Part shown: piece after piece, positions 24,224 through 37,562 of the stretch | Position numbering within the stretch: the stretch's first letter is position 1 | Layout: each line of letters opens with the position of its first letter | NCBI GenBank assembly: GCA_013400975.1 | Contig: WBMZ01011577.1 | Span: forward strand, 1-64,000 | Length of the DNA stretch: 64,000 nucleotides | Origin: Atrichornis clamosus | Lineage: Eukaryota; Chordata; Aves; Passeriformes; Menuridae | Reading direction: 5' to 3' | Translations under genes and position numbers: made by a program | The notes under the pieces: model-generated | The model's database searches: none | What the model was told of the DNA's origin: nothing | The model's input: the letters and a program-made list of their open reading frames with translations, nothing else

Positions 24224-27200
24224 AAGATGAAGTTGCCTGCAGCTGACTAGGTGTGGTAGTTTGCGTTTGTTTTGTGGTGGTTGTCTCAGACAAAGTCCTT
24301 TGGGGATCAGGGGCTTTCCCAGCTGGGGGTAGACTGTCAGGGCCAAGATGGGAATTATTCCACAGTGGCATGCAATACAGATGCTTCCAGCTCAGCTTCA
24401 CAAGGCCTGTTTCTGCTAAACTTTACTCCTATGAGTAAGCCTTCCTTGGACTAATTGTTTCATAGGATTTCAAGGAAGAACATTTTCACGTAGGTGAGAA
24501 CAGGCTGAGGTGAGGTCTTGTGCCTTCACTCTGGTTTGGCAGAGCAGCAGCATGGCTGCAGAATCTGTAAAACTGCACTAGTGCCAGGTTGTGTTTGAGT
24601 GTAACATGCCTTCTTTCATAGCATATTAACTCAAAGGCCTGCAGTAAAATTGAGCTTAAGGACATTGCTTCAGTAATGGGGCTGTAAGAGTGTCCAGATC
24701 AGAGCAGATTGTAGTCTGCTCCGCTCATACTACAAGTAGTAGAGCTCAGGGATATCCATACCAATCTGTTAGATATGCACTAAACATCTCTCTCTGTTGC
24801 AAGATTGGACAAGATTGCATCTAATATGATTGCCTTGGAGGATTTGTGCCCCTGCAGTGACAAAATACTCTTACTCAGCCAGGTGAGATCGCATAGAGAA
24901 TCCTCACAGAGCCCAAAACCAGAAATCCAACCCTCCTAAACTCCCAGCCACTCTGCCTAAGCAGGATTGTCAGCATAATTTAAAAAACAAGATAAAGAAC
25001 AAACTGAGGCACCTTCTGAATTAGTGGAGAGCTGTCTAACAATAGAGAACTCTCTCTAAAGTCCTGCCATTGTTCCTGAGAAGAATGATTTTGTCCAGTC
25101 CCAGTTTTGCTTAAGGAGAGATATCAAAGGAAGGAGTGAAAGAAAGATGAGCTATTATAAGCATGAACACTTTCATTTCCCTTCATCCAGAACACTGAAA
25201 GCGGTAGGAATCTTGTGTGTGTATCTGGCAGCAGAACTGTGGCTCATCATTTGTAGCTCCTCTGTTGTGGGGTTTTTTTTTCTCACTTTGAACTCCTCCA
25301 GTTCTTTTAAGCTCTTGAATAGATGTGGTGACACAATGGCTTTCCCTGCCCCCTGCCACTGCCATGATCCCTCTGATAATTTTGTCTCCTGAACCCCATC
25401 TGTATCCTCAGTCCAAAGTTTAAATTGGGCGTTGACTGGAGCCCTCTCAGCGGTGTTTGGTGGGATTTTACTGCTTTGGAGTCATGTTAAAGCTGATATA
25501 TAGCTCAATATACACTGCCCACAAAAGGTAATTGTTCAATTTTATTTTTATAGTGCTTCAATTTACAGCAGGTAGTTAGATTTTGTATAGACTTATGCAT
25601 TTCAGATGGCAAAGCCCCATCATTTTAGTGCAGAAGTTTCATGTAGCCACCTGCAGACTGTATTTTAAAAAGCCTGACAATTTTTTGTTCTGGGTTCTGG
25701 GACAACTTTGCTACACCTGTGGTTTAATATGATGTAGGATTAATTATACCCTATAGGCAACTGCAGCTTTTGTCTTTGTGTCTGAAAAGAATGTTTGAGA
25801 GGTGTCCAACCACATGAAATGGGGGGAAACATTCTCTGCATTATTACATTACCATTCTTCCTCAATAGACTGGCCATTGCTATGTTGTAATGGTTCTGCA
25901 GCTTCAGGGATTGTATGTGAATTTCTCCTTGTGATGGGCTATTTTGTATGTTAAAATTGCATTACTTGGGTCCCAGGTATATTATGAGCTTAAAGAGTAG
26001 CCCAGACAATGAACACCACCACATGTCACACTTCATTCAAGCAGACAAAGCTTATGAGACACTAAAAGTAAAAGAAATTGCTGGCTTTGGTGGGGGGCTT
26101 GGATGACAACCATCTAGATTAGATGACAAAGCAGCAAAAGGTGAAGCAGTTTGGCTTGCACAGGAGACTTCACAATGTTTTTTAATTTAATGGTATTCCA
26201 TTAAGTAATAAATACTAGAATGAGAGTCAGTGGTGTGTTTCTTGTTTTCTTTCCCATACCAAAGTCTTATGCCTTTGTCTAGTGGCCCACTTCAACATTA
26301 CACAGGAGCAAACAACTATCTGTTCTGATGCTGTAAGTGAATTTTATCTAATATCCTCTCACTATAATGGTCAGTGCATCTGAAAATACTTCTGGATGCT
26401 TCATATTGGTGCTAAAGGGAAGATCACTTTCAAAACTTTGTCCGTGGGGAACACATGTGTCATGCAAAACACCTCATGCTTTTCTTTCCTGTACTTTGGA
26501 TGCTGCTGAAAGGTTAGCATAAATAATTTCTTCAATGCTAGCTGTTGCTCTTGCCTCTGTATCAATTTATTAATAAATTCAATAACCAACAGCTCTAGCG
26601 TGGAATATGTGGGCATCCTGCTGTTGATCTTTTGCTAAAGTAAAAGCAAGCTGACTATCTTTGATCTCAGTCTCTCAGCCACTTTCCAATGCATGACGAA
26701 ACGTTACCTCTCATCCCATCACTACTCATTTTTTATAAGTCTCTAGAGAGGGACTTGGTCAAAAGCTTTTGCAAGTTCAAATAAATGGCATCTGGTGGTT
26801 TCCAAGGGACTGGATATTCAGCTCCCATTGTGAAACGTGCGAAATGCAAGAGTGTTTGCAGGCCAAGCTTTCTTAGTCCCACAACCACAGGAGGGGGATT
26901 CATCTCAGCTGCCTTTAAGTGTCTACATGCCAGCTGACTAATCTGAGTTAGTTACCTGGGCTATATCTTCAGTCACTGCAGAGGGAAAGAAAGACCTCCA
27001 AAGGACAGTCCATTTCATCTAAAAGAGGTTTGTTTGAAGGTTTCATTTGCTGAGATGCTTACTTCAATGACAAACCTGGCTTAAGTACTTTCGGCTTCTG
27101 AATTTGCAATTCCCATCCCTTTGGGGACCATTATGTTGTGGGGACCATGCTAGAAGAGGGAAATAGAATGGATTTGTTTTATTTTTAATCTCACAAGAGA

Positions 27201-27644
27201 TTCTTGTGGAAATTAAGGATATGATTTTGCAAGGCCACAAAGATGATTTAATGGCTAATTAACACTGAAAGGTGAAGGTCTGGATCACCTTCCCTGTGTC
27301 CCTGACAGAAGGGTCTGGTCCTCCCTTGCACGTCCAGCTGTGTGTTTCCATCCTCTCTCTGTGCCGGCACAAAGCTCCTGCACTTGCATGACGAACTTGC
27401 CTGGGAGACTATCAAAGACAATATGGGCACTACTAAGCATAATAATTTTTTTGGCTACATTATGGCCTGGATTTTGTTGCTGTTGCACCTACCAGAATGG
27501 TAGCACTGCTGGTCACAGAACAGGGTGTGAAGGAGGTTGGGCCAGACCACTTGGTAGCAGTGTGTGTTTTCATGGATGCAAAATGACTCATGAATCCAGA
27601 CCCTTCACCGTCACTGGAGGGGAGTTAAGGTTATGTCATGCTCT
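24224..27644. other. non-coding stretch, no gene recognised
   Basis: Unique DNA with no open frame above about 113 codons. 25420-25690 is AT-rich with uneven, non-repetitive composition (CAATTTTA, TTAAAGC and TTATGCATTT blocks) and may be conserved. A T9 run lies at 25269-25277. No mobile element signature is seen before the CR1 at 27.6 kb. Confidence 0.55.
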
Positions 27645-27781
27645 AAAGCAGGTTGCCCAAGACCGTAGCCAGATATTCTAAACCTGACTGACCACTCTCT
27701 TGGACAACTTGGTTTAGCTGGCCCTGATTGAACAGAGCATTTGGGCAAAATCATTTCAAGAGGTGCCTTCCAATATCAACA
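27645..27781 (+). mobile_element. CR1 LINE, diverged 3' fragment
   Basis: The order of CR1 3'-UTR landmarks is kept: GCAGGTTGCCCAAGA, AGATATTCTAAACCTG, TTGGACAACTTGGTTTAGCT, GGCCCTGATTGAACAGAGCA, TTTGGGCAAAATCATTTC, AAGAGGTGCCTTCCAAT and ATCAAC. The terminal 8-mer repeats are lost or never copied. Divergence is clearly higher than in the copy at 13 kb, so this is an older insertion. No coding sequence remains. Confidence 0.85.
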
Positions 27782-30700
27782 GTACAATTATTCCTTGTTG
27801 AGGGACTGTGCCACACAAAGGCTCTTTTCAGGCTTGTCAAATCAGTGGTAGGATTTAAAGCATGGTCCCATAAATAGTTGTAATGGAAGGATGGAGAAGT
27901 GGCAAACTGGACCACAGAACTGTGAAAAATTGATTTGAGGGCGGTAGCGAATGGAAATCTTATAAACAATTTTTGCTGCTGCAGTCAACATCTAGTTGAA
28001 CAACCTTTATAATAGTTTGGAGCAATTTTGTTCACTCCAGGCACCTATTTCACTTCACTAATTGAAGGGGGAGGCTTGATGAGTAGCTTAGGTTAAGTGG
28101 CTAACTTTCAGATGACTGAAGTTTTTCAAGATGAGTGTTACTGTAAGCTGCTACTTGTCAGTGCTACTTGAGGCCCAGAATGCAGCAGTTGTGAAGGATT
28201 GACTAGAATAGCCTCAGAAGGCTCAGGGAAAGCCTTTCATAATATGGTAAAATAATTTCACTCCTGGGCTTGTTTTTTTGATGTTAATGCAATGCTTGAA
28301 AAACTCAGCTGATCGCTGCACTTTCCTGATTTCCTGTCTCAGACTGATTTAAGTGGAGACTCCATTAGGACATCAGAAATTATGTGGTAATTTGGTGTGC
28401 TCAGAGCCTCTTTACTTATTTAAAAAGAATTAAGGCAGTGAGTGAGCCATCCATTATTTATTGGCAGCTCTTAAGAAAGCACTATGGTAGGTGCTGTTGC
28501 AAACAGGCATATCATGAGATGGAGAAATTAAAGTCTGTGGGTGACACTTTCTAAAGATTGTTTCAAACAGTCTTTCAAAAGGAAAATTTTTCAACCTTTG
28601 ACAGCTTTGCAAGGATTGTTTTGGAAACTCTGAGTTACATGAATGGGTATTTTCAGATGGCACCAAAAAGCCATATAAATTCCTCTCCATCTTCAGATGC
28701 CCAGATGTTGTACAAACATCTTGAATGAGGAAGGCCAGAAGGTAGCTAACCTACTACCTTCCACTGAGCCTTTAGGGATGAGCTGTATCCCTGATTCAGT
28801 GACTAGGAGAGAACAGGACCTAGAGCCTGCCTTCTACCACCTTCATGACTTGCTGATTGTGAGGTACTGCCTAAAAGCAGAACCTCCTTAGAGGGGATGC
28901 AGAAGTGGTGAGTCACAGTGAAGAAGGGATCCAAGAAGAGGTACCCTTTCTTTCTCTATCTGTAGAGGTCTCAATCCCAACTTTTCTTGCCTGCTTGCCA
29001 AACCAGAGGCTGATTAGAATTTGACTCTTGTTGCTGTCTAATGACATAAACCTACTCACAAATTACCTTTCTTACACTGAGTATATATAACATCAAAGAG
29101 AGATGGAATGTATCATGTGTTTATGAGGTGGACTCCAACTGATAATCAATGGTCCTAGAAACAGTGTAAGTAAATTACAAAAATACAGGGCTTTAATATT
29201 AGGTTGGGGACTCATCATCCTAGCTTTGAATGCTTGCAGCATAATGATTGTGTCTGAAATAGATGTCTAGGCACACTTTATACTCAAGAGGAAGAAGAAG
29301 GTGCTTCTGGACTCTGATTCATCTAACTGATTTTATTAATCTTGCTTTGGTGCAGAAACTCCAGTCGGTGCACCAAACAGTGTCTGTCAGTTGGCTGCAA
29401 AGGAAGACCAGGTAAACACATCAGGGGGGGACATCCACATAGAGCTGAGTCCTCTCTCAGCAACTGCAGCATAGGTGTGTGTAGTCTACCTTTCCGTGCA
29501 TGTGGGAAAAGTCTTCCGTAAAAATCAGATTGTTGCAGCACAGCATATGTAATAAAAACTTGAATTCAGCTGGATTTCAGGAAATGAGAAAATCAGTGTG
29601 TGGCTGGAGGAAGAACATAAAGGAGGAGACTTTACTGGTTTAATAGGCAGTCTTTAACCAAGACAAATAAAACTCCTGGCCTGTTCTTTAGACTCCTGGA
29701 AAACAGGTTCAGTCTGTTGTTCCTATGAGCATTTCACTAAAAAATGCAAACCTCTTGCCAGGTGAGATATTTGCTTTTATGTTTCTGCACAATGTAGAGC
29801 CATTCAAACATATTCCTCTCTGCTATTTGTGTATGTTGCAACACTTTCCACTTTTGCTAAGTATCTCACCAATGTGCAGAAGGGTCAGTGGGTGCAGCCT
29901 TGAGCCAGCTGAAGAGTCTCCATCTGTATCTGGATATCACAAAACTGCTGTGTCTCTACACAATTAGTTCAAGCACTGTGCCAGACTAATAGGACTACAT
30001 GGCTTCCAGATTTTATCTGACTGGCTTGGAGAGATGGAGACATCAGAAATGTGAGTGTGTACTCTGCTGGACTGAAGAATGTGTTATGATATCATACACC
30101 TTTTTGTTTGTTTTGTTGAGAGTTGTGTAAAAGACCTAAATGAAAACAGTTCCTAGAGTGATGAGGTCTGCTTTCTCTGTAACTAGTCGTGACCCAGCAC
30201 TGAAGGACTAGAGAAGAACTGAACTCCTTAAGAGGAGATTTGAATTTTGCTACTGGCTTCTTTTCTGCTGTAAATATCGCTAACTTCATTTTGTGCAGGC
30301 AGTCTTTGTTGTTATGCAGCATTGGTATCTGACTAAAAGTGAAATTGAAAACTTGTAACAAACAGGAAATCAAAGGACATAAACCTTTTTAGTTTCTGTG
30401 TGGTTTTGAAGGACTAGTTGTTCTGCACCAGTGCTGGAAATGCTTCAGTTTGTCTTAATACATATCAATATAAAAACCAATCAATCTCAGAAGGTATCCG
30501 GTTTCCACTGGCAGAAAAAAGTAAAATGAACTAACTGATGTGGGGTTTTTTAATACTGATTTTAGGTTTTTTTACTTTCACAAAACCCGGGTATTTTTCA
30601 GGCAAGGCTTTCTGCCTACAGCCACCCATAACAAACAAATGGATATGTTTACCATTTCCATATGTACTTTTACTGTTTGTGGTGGAGACCCAAGAGGATC

Positions 30701-33700
30701 CTTATCTCCTGACTTTTCCTATTAGAGAGGAGCTGATGACCAAAAAAACCCCCAATCTCAGACTCCTGTGAAGAATTCCTTGGACCTTTCTGAAGTTTCT
30801 CCCGTAAGAAACATTTTAAAAATGATGAATCAGCAAATTCTGCAGAAAAGAGTACTTAGTGAGTAGTCACTGAGGAGGTCTCATGACCTTGTGCCTCTCT
30901 TCTCTTTCCTACCTTTTGTATGGACATAATCTGTCATCTTGTGGGTGTGCATACATGACTTTCAGCAGCATCCCCCAGAAAGAGTAACTATTGTATTTAA
31001 GCACCTGAGAAGCAATTTGCTGCTGTCCTGAACAAGCAGTAAAGAATTTAGTGTTACTGCCCAGTAGGCTTGAAGGTTTCTTCACTTCTCCCCATTCTTG
31101 ACTGTCTACAGGATCTGTAAAGGGAGGGGACATCTTTTATTCTGTGCTTTCATAAGCTACAGGAGGAAAATGAGGAGCGGAGGAGTCCCTTAATTCCTTG
31201 CAAGAGCTTGTGGTCTGAGCTGTAGTCTCAGTCAGTGCACATACATTTAAATTCATTTGTAAAAGGTCATTTCTACTAATGAACTTTCTCAGAAATTTCC
31301 CTCTTGCTTTACAGTGTAGGCCCATGAGTTTAAAATCCTTGTGCATGGCATGAAAGATGGGACGTGCTTTAATTGTTATGTGTTGTTTGCTGACCATTAA
31401 ATAAAGATGAAATAAATTGTCCATTTCCTGTCTCCAAGGCTGGTTGTTTGAGCATATTACTCATCTGGGGAGAGTGCATTGTATTGCCAAGGCTGAGAGC
31501 ACACACATTTATCGTTAGTAACAGCACAAGGATGAGTTGCTTTCCCGTAGCCTTTTCTTTTGTTTGTGAGATTAACTTGTTTTCAACATTGCAAATTCGA
31601 TGTTACGGAACTGTTCCATACTCAGTCATTTAAGAGCTGAATATGGTTTTCCCTGATGTGGAATGCAACTTCCTATCTTGAGCAGTGTACTTTCGAGATT
31701 TTGCAGTTGTTATTTACTACTGGAATGGTGAATCAAGCTTAAATATCAGGAAAGGCAAGTTCTTTTCACTATGCAAGTAGATGCATGCTCTTTTTCCTCT
31801 CTTCCATTGGATCTACTTTGTTTGCCAGTGAGAATATTCCTCTGCAGAGTTTATGGACACAGGCACCATTAATCCAAATTCTGACATTGCCATAATCCCT
31901 AAATCGAAGGCACTTGGTATTTGGAGGTATGAAGTGTTTTTAACCTCCTCTGATTCTTGCTGCTCCTGCAAAGGCAAGTCTTTTCATTTGGGTGTCAAAT
32001 ATGGATTTAAATACATGATATTGTCAACCCTTCGGCTTTTAACGGTGGTGTGTTTGTTACCTGCAGTGACAGGATGGAGAGATGGGACCAAGGAGAGATG
32101 CAAATGAAAGTGATAATTTATTCTGCCCTGTCTGGTATGGAGCTATGATGTAGGCATTGCTTTGTGTAGTGCCTGAGGAGATGCCTTGGAGACTTCTTAA
32201 AAGTGAGGTATGGGCAGGAGCACATAAATAGTAGGGAGGAGAGCTTCACGACAGTATTTAGGCGTTTGGGTCAGAACATGCCGCCTAGCTTCCAGCTGGA
32301 GCTCCTGAAGAAGCCAGACCCCAAAAGCATTGGTGGCTTTGATCCGTGTGCCCTTACAAGCCATGCTGCTGTGAATCCATGGCAGCTGGAGATCATTTTT
32401 AGCCTTGTATCTCCAACGTGGCCCTTGTAAAGCATGTTGCCTTTCTCTCAGCTGCTGCAAAGAAAAGGACTTGTATTTTCTAGATGCTTGTGCCCATCCA
32501 CTATGGGTTCCGTGCTTCTGAAAAGCAATTAGTAACAGGGTAGCAACATAGCAGTGCTCCCAGGGCACTTCCCAGCACCTCCTGGTTTCTCTGTGGCAGA
32601 GGAGAGAGCAGTCACTTTGAGGCAGTGATGCTTTTTATTCCCAGTCTCACTGCCAGTGACACAGTTGAGGAAACCCATTTTCAAAGTGAGGAGGGAATGC
32701 AGTGGCTACCTTGAGTCTCAGTGGCCTCACACCAGTTACCACATCACTGGACGATGAATATTACATTTCTGTCCCTGTGAAAAGGATCCAAATTCTTACT
32801 GCTTATGGGGAAAAGGTTGAAGGCAGCTCCAGGGCACTGTGTGAAAGGAAATAAAAAAGTAGTTGTAAATTATTACAACCCAGTGGAAGGAAAAAAAGAA
32901 AAGTAGCCCATTGTCTTTTATTACAGTGCTAAATCAATGAGAAAGAGTGTAGGTGATTTGTCAAGGTGGAATCCACATTGCTTACAACACCCAAATTTGC
33001 ATTCATTAGATTGTCACTTTTCTGATCAAATGATTTTGCTTTTACTAATAAGCCTTTATGCAAATGAACCCCCCAAAGCGCTAGTTCCTGCTCACAGGAA
33101 ATCCTATCTGTATGGAAGTGGAGTAGTTGTGTAACTCTCCTTCTCAAGGTGAACACAATTAAATGTAAAAATCCTAACAGACCCAGGGCCCTCAAATCTC
33201 TTTATATAGCCACAGTGATAACTGATAATGCTTAATGCTCTGACAAGCTTTCATCCCTGTTGTTGAAAGACAGCACTAAGGCAAACACAAGCATACATAG
33301 CCGATCACAAACAGCAAGAAGGAAGTTGAACTAAGGCGTACAACAAAATCTTTCTTCAAAATCAGATGATGGGCAATTTCAAGCATAGAACAAACATAGG
33401 TTTAAAATATTTTAACCCCTGCATAATCAATATTTTTTATATACTGTCTATACTATTTTATGGCACTTTCTGTTTTTGTTAATTCCCGATTCTCCATAAT
33501 GCTGTGGAACACCTTTGGCAGACACTCACACATTCCTAAGGAAGATTGTCTAGGTGATTCCACCTGCATGGGTAGAAGAGAAGAGGAGAGGGGGGCAATG
33601 TATGGGCAGCCATGGGAATCTCTTTGTAGCCACGTAGATTTTTTAGGCAGAGGAAGGAACGATTTCATGGAAGCTGTCGTGTTGCTTGGTTATGAAACAT

Positions 33701-34260
33701 GTTGAAGTGTAATATAGGTATAGCATAGTATAGTACTGGAGGGATGGTAGACAAGTGTGCTGAGGGCATGGTCTGGGTGGCTGGTATCTGGAGGGGAGAC
33801 AGCTCAGCTGTACCACAGAGGTGACTCAGAAGGGGCTGAGCCTGAAGAGGTGTTAAGGTTTCCTGGAGTCCATTCAGAGCTTTGCTGAGGGTGCCACAAC
33901 TTTTGGAAGAACCAAAGGCCTGTGGGGAAAAGGTACCAGAAAGTTGTCTGCAGCCAGGAGGGAGAAGGATTTAACCTCTGCAAGAGCTGGGTGTATTGTT
34001 TCTTCATTAAGAATTGTTGACTGTTGAGGTGCTGGGAGCATAGTTACAATTCGGGGACTGGGGTGGCTCAGTCCAGATTTTGCATGGGAGCAAGACTCCA
34101 GGGCATAGCAGACCCTCACTTAGACTGTGGTTTCCACAGGTTGTGGATACTGTGTATTGTATTGGTTCTCTTTCCTCTCCTTCCCTTAAAAGATGGACTA
34201 GAAGGAGAAAAAAAAAGTAGAGTTTAATAAAAATTGTAATAGTTGCTAAAATTTACTGAA
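27782..34260. other. long non-coding stretch, no gene or repeat recognised
   Basis: Open frames of up to 123 codons (32197-32568, minus) have no recognisable product and overlap frames on the other strand. The phrase ATATTAGGTTGGGGACTC at 29197 recalls a mariner end but has no matching partner. An octamer ATGCAAAT lies at 33058-33065. A short TATAG-rich stretch lies near 33714-33738. Confidence 0.55.
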
Positions 34261-34264
34261 TATC

Positions 34265-34735
34265 TTCCACATAAGGGCTAAGGAGGTAGGACTTTTCAGC
34301 CTGGAAAAGAGGCTGCTAAAAAGTTTATGTGAAAGACTTATAAAAAAAGTGAAATAAGGAAAAGGGAAGAGCAGACTCTCCTATTCATTAGAAAAACTGA
34401 AGGGCATCAAAAAGTATTAGCAGGCAGTGAGTTCAAAACAAACAAAAGGAGGTGTTTCTTCACCCAGATAATCAGCAATGTGCATAGCATTGCTGAAAAT
34501 GCTGACCTGTCTCTTTTATGAGAGTAATTAATGGCAGAAACATTCCCCAAGGGCTCATGAGTATAAGAGCATTGCCTCTGGCTCAGAAAGTCCTCGAGAT
34601 GCAGAGTCTGCAAGCCTGGAGGAATGATCTGGAGAAGAGTCTGTAACAGGCTTGCTCTGTTCTTCTTCAGATGGCCAGATAGGAATCTTTGAACTGGCCC
34701 AATAAATCCCTAGTTGTGGTCTTACAGGTCAGGAA
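34265..34735 (+). mobile_element. old CR1-type LINE, 3' region
   Basis: The stretch follows the 3' region of an ancient CR1 subfamily. Landmarks are CTTTTCAGCCTGGAAAAGAG near 34292, a GGCAGTGAGTTCAAAACAAA segment and AAAAGGAGGTGTTTCTTCAC near 34445. It ends with a GATGGCCAGATAGGAATCTT block near 34671 resembling the 'aggatactgggctagatgg' tail seen in older amniote CR1. Divergence is high, with many small gaps, so the boundaries are approximate. No reverse-transcriptase frame is preserved and terminal 8-mers are not visible. Confidence 0.75.
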
Positions 34736-37163
34736 GAGTTTCGGTCCCACTGCATCTGTTTCAAAGGCCCGTCTGTAGGAGGGTCATCCTGAAACCTTTT
34801 CAAATCTCTTCCTGTTCTTCCACATGCACATTGCTGCTTGCTGGTTTAACCACATGGATTGCACGGTGCTGTGGCTGTGACCCGGGAGACTGGTGAGCAC
34901 AATGGAACAAAACCCAGTGCTTATGCTTTTAAAGTATGTTTGGAGTGCTTTTTAAAGCATGTTTTTTCTTTATTGTCTCTTTTTTCCCCTCCAATCACAA
35001 AACCACAGCCATACACTGATGAGCTAAGTGCACTGGGTTTAATTGTGTCTGTGCTAAGGAAAGCCATGGAAAGGTAAAGATAGCATAAACTACCATGGGA
35101 AATTCTTGGGTCCAGTGTTTTCCAGAGTGCATTGCAAGGCCTGCCAGCTCCTGATATGAAGATAGCTACTTCAGAGCTGCTCTAATTTATGCTTATCTTT
35201 CTACAGCCTTTGGAAAACAAGTAACAGGAGAACAGCAGACTCCAATTATGCCCTTGATGCACTCCTTATCCTGAGGACCATAAGCATGACAGCCTTTATT
35301 CTCTTTGCTCCGTGTGTCTGCTCCCTGAGAAGGCACAGCAAAAGGGAGAGAGGGAGCAAGGGAGGGGAGTCCTGCATAGGTGGCAGAAGGGTGACTTCTG
35401 GTTTTAAATACCTTTGGGATTTTTCTTTCTTCTTGGATTTTGCTATTTATAAAAATACAACATCTTACTGGTGAGCAGAGCTCACTGAGTTTGTCAGAGT
35501 AGGATGAAATTTCTAGCATAATGGAGAATCAAGCCTGCTAGACTGCTGCAGGCAGATTGGACAAGGGTCCGGAGGTTTCCGGAGCTACTTTATCTCTGTC
35601 ACTCGGAATTCCTCCATTCTCATCATCATCAATTCATCCTCTGCATCCCACATCCTCTTTTCTATTTCACATCAGCAAAATGAACAAGACATAACATTTC
35701 TAAAAAAAAAAAAAAATCAACTGGGAACTGACTGATGTGTGATTTCCGTCCTCACCACCTTCTCTCTCACTCTCAGAAATGTTTACGCTTTCAATCCTCC
35801 CCAGCCTGCCAGGAGCAGCCACTAAGGCATTTGACTTTAAATGATAAGTCTGTAGCTGAGGAGGGCAAGGGGGTGGTCTTCTAAGCATAGCTGGGGGTTA
35901 TTAGTCCAGGTTAATTACTAGGGGAATTTATGTGTTGAGCATCAATCAAGGCTTAGACACATCAGATTCTGCTGTATAAACTGATCTGTGCCCAAACTGT
36001 GTAACATGGTGTTTGTCTTAATATTATTACTATGATTTGCTAGCTGAATGTATAGTTCAAATATATTCTGAAAATTGGAAACTCTGGCAAAAACCATCAA
36101 ATATCCCAGGAGTGTGAATGTCAGTGTGCATATCAAATGGGATAAACTTGAACTGCCCGGGGGTGAATGATAAATTATAACAATTTGGCTCTGATGGGAT
36201 AAGGTCTAGCAATGGATTATAACATGTTGCCTTTGCCTAGGGTTACTGAATCATGCCAAGGAATTATGGAGTGAAGGATAATATGCGTGAGGCAGTTTTG
36301 CTAGTGGGATTGAGGCAATGCACTAGACAAAAACAGGCTAGTGGCACTGCTATTTCCTTCATCAAACCTGAGGCCCTTTTAAATACTTGTGAACAACTGA
36401 GTATTACTCCCTGCTGGGACTGACTTCTTGAGAAGGCCATATTTGTCAAATCAAAGTAATCAGGTGGTCCATGGTAATAAACAGTGTTTCTAACTTTTCA
36501 ATGCAGGATACAAAACAACCAGACACAAAGAGCACTGCAAAAAGTGAAATGCTTAGAAAAAAATTAGCTGGTGCCCAGGCCAAAGATACAACCTGTCCTC
36601 GTCATCCCCTTTCATTTTCCTTGTCTCTCAGTTCACCATAAGAAGCAGCTTCCAGCTGATCCCTAGGATTTCCTCTTGGACCCTGTGGAAAGCATCTTGT
36701 TTGGCCCAAGCTTAGGAGAGGGGTAAGGAGACAGTGAGTTGGCTTCACAGAGATAGTCAGAGAAAGGTATATGAGATGTGGGCTGGATTTTCTTCTTTAC
36801 TTCTTTGAGCACGTGCCTGGTTCAGTGGCATTGAATGCCTGTCCTCACTGAGGCCACCACAGCAGGGACACTGGGCCAACTGGGATAGCAGGTGGGCTTC
36901 AGCCTTCTGGTCGTGCACTGCTTGAACTGAGTGCAAACTTTGGCTGAAAGAAGACCTTTGGAATCTGAAATTAAGTACAATTTATTTAATGACAACCAGG
37001 GGCTTTTTATGAAACTCAGCGATCTGCAGGTTAACAGTTATAGTGACCGAATACATTTTAAGAAAAAGCTTGAAGAAAATCACTCAGACAATAGAAAGGT
37101 ACACAAACTCACCCTTTCCTTTGTAAGCCCATGCTGTTTAAACTTTTTACAGCACTTTCATGG
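34736..37163. other. non-coding stretch, no gene recognised
   Basis: No mobile element seen. The 108-codon minus-strand frame at 35193-35519 looks random. A 14-base A run sits at 35702-35715. The stretch becomes steadily richer in G, C and CpG as it approaches 37.16 kb. Confidence 0.55.
35702..35715. repeat. homopolymer A14
   Basis: Fourteen uninterrupted A. No retroposed sequence is recognised upstream of it. Confidence 0.9.
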
Positions 37164-37460
37164 CCACGAGACGCAGAGTGCGCAACAGCGGGCTACTAGA
37201 AAAGTCCCGTGACACACACAGCACCTGTGAGCTGCAGCAGCGATTGCTCCCTGCCACAGCGTGCCCAGGCCAGGCAATAGAGCCCGCTGCGTTCGGGCTG
37301 CCTGGCAGCCAAGGAGCCCCAGTCAACAGCCCTCGCTCAGACAGCTCCACGCTCAGCCTGCCTGCAGCACGGAGCCGAAAAGCTGCTGAACGCCTGCCTG
37401 GTTCAACCGGCTTTTCCTATTAACACTCCTCCACCGTAAACCTCGCTAGTGCCACGTACC
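37164..37460. promoter_or_regulatory. CpG-island-like patch, possible orphan promoter
   Basis: By hand I count 19 CpG dinucleotides in about 297 bases, with G+C near 59 percent, giving an observed/expected ratio around 0.8. This is far above the CpG-poor flanks. An 87-codon frame on the plus strand (37160-37423) and a 68-codon frame on the minus strand (37147-37350) cross it, but neither resembles a known protein. In vertebrates such patches usually mark promoters or orphan regulatory islands. No gene start can be assigned here. Confidence 0.5.
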
Positions 37461-37547
37461 TGGTGGGGGGTGGTGGGAAGAGGGGAGGGGGCAGCCCAGG
37501 CGTTATTTCTGTGATGGGACAGCAGTGCGTGGTGGCAGGGCCATCAT

Positions 37548-37562
37548 CTGCTGCTGCTGCTG
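37548..37562. repeat. (CTG)5 microsatellite
   Basis: Five uninterrupted CTG triplets within the GC-rich zone downstream of the CpG-rich patch. Confidence 0.9.

Noticed and set aside
27645..27690. Separate inverted CR1 piece next to the plus-strand CR1 at 27.7 kb
   Set aside because: GCAGGTTGCCCAAGA at first looked like an inverted end, but it continues directly into the plus-strand CR1 order (AGATATTCTAAACCTG...), so one plus-strand copy explains all of it.
29197..29220. Mariner-like end TATTAGGTTGGGG
   Set aside because: No matching inverted end, no TA target duplication and no transposase remnant within a plausible distance.
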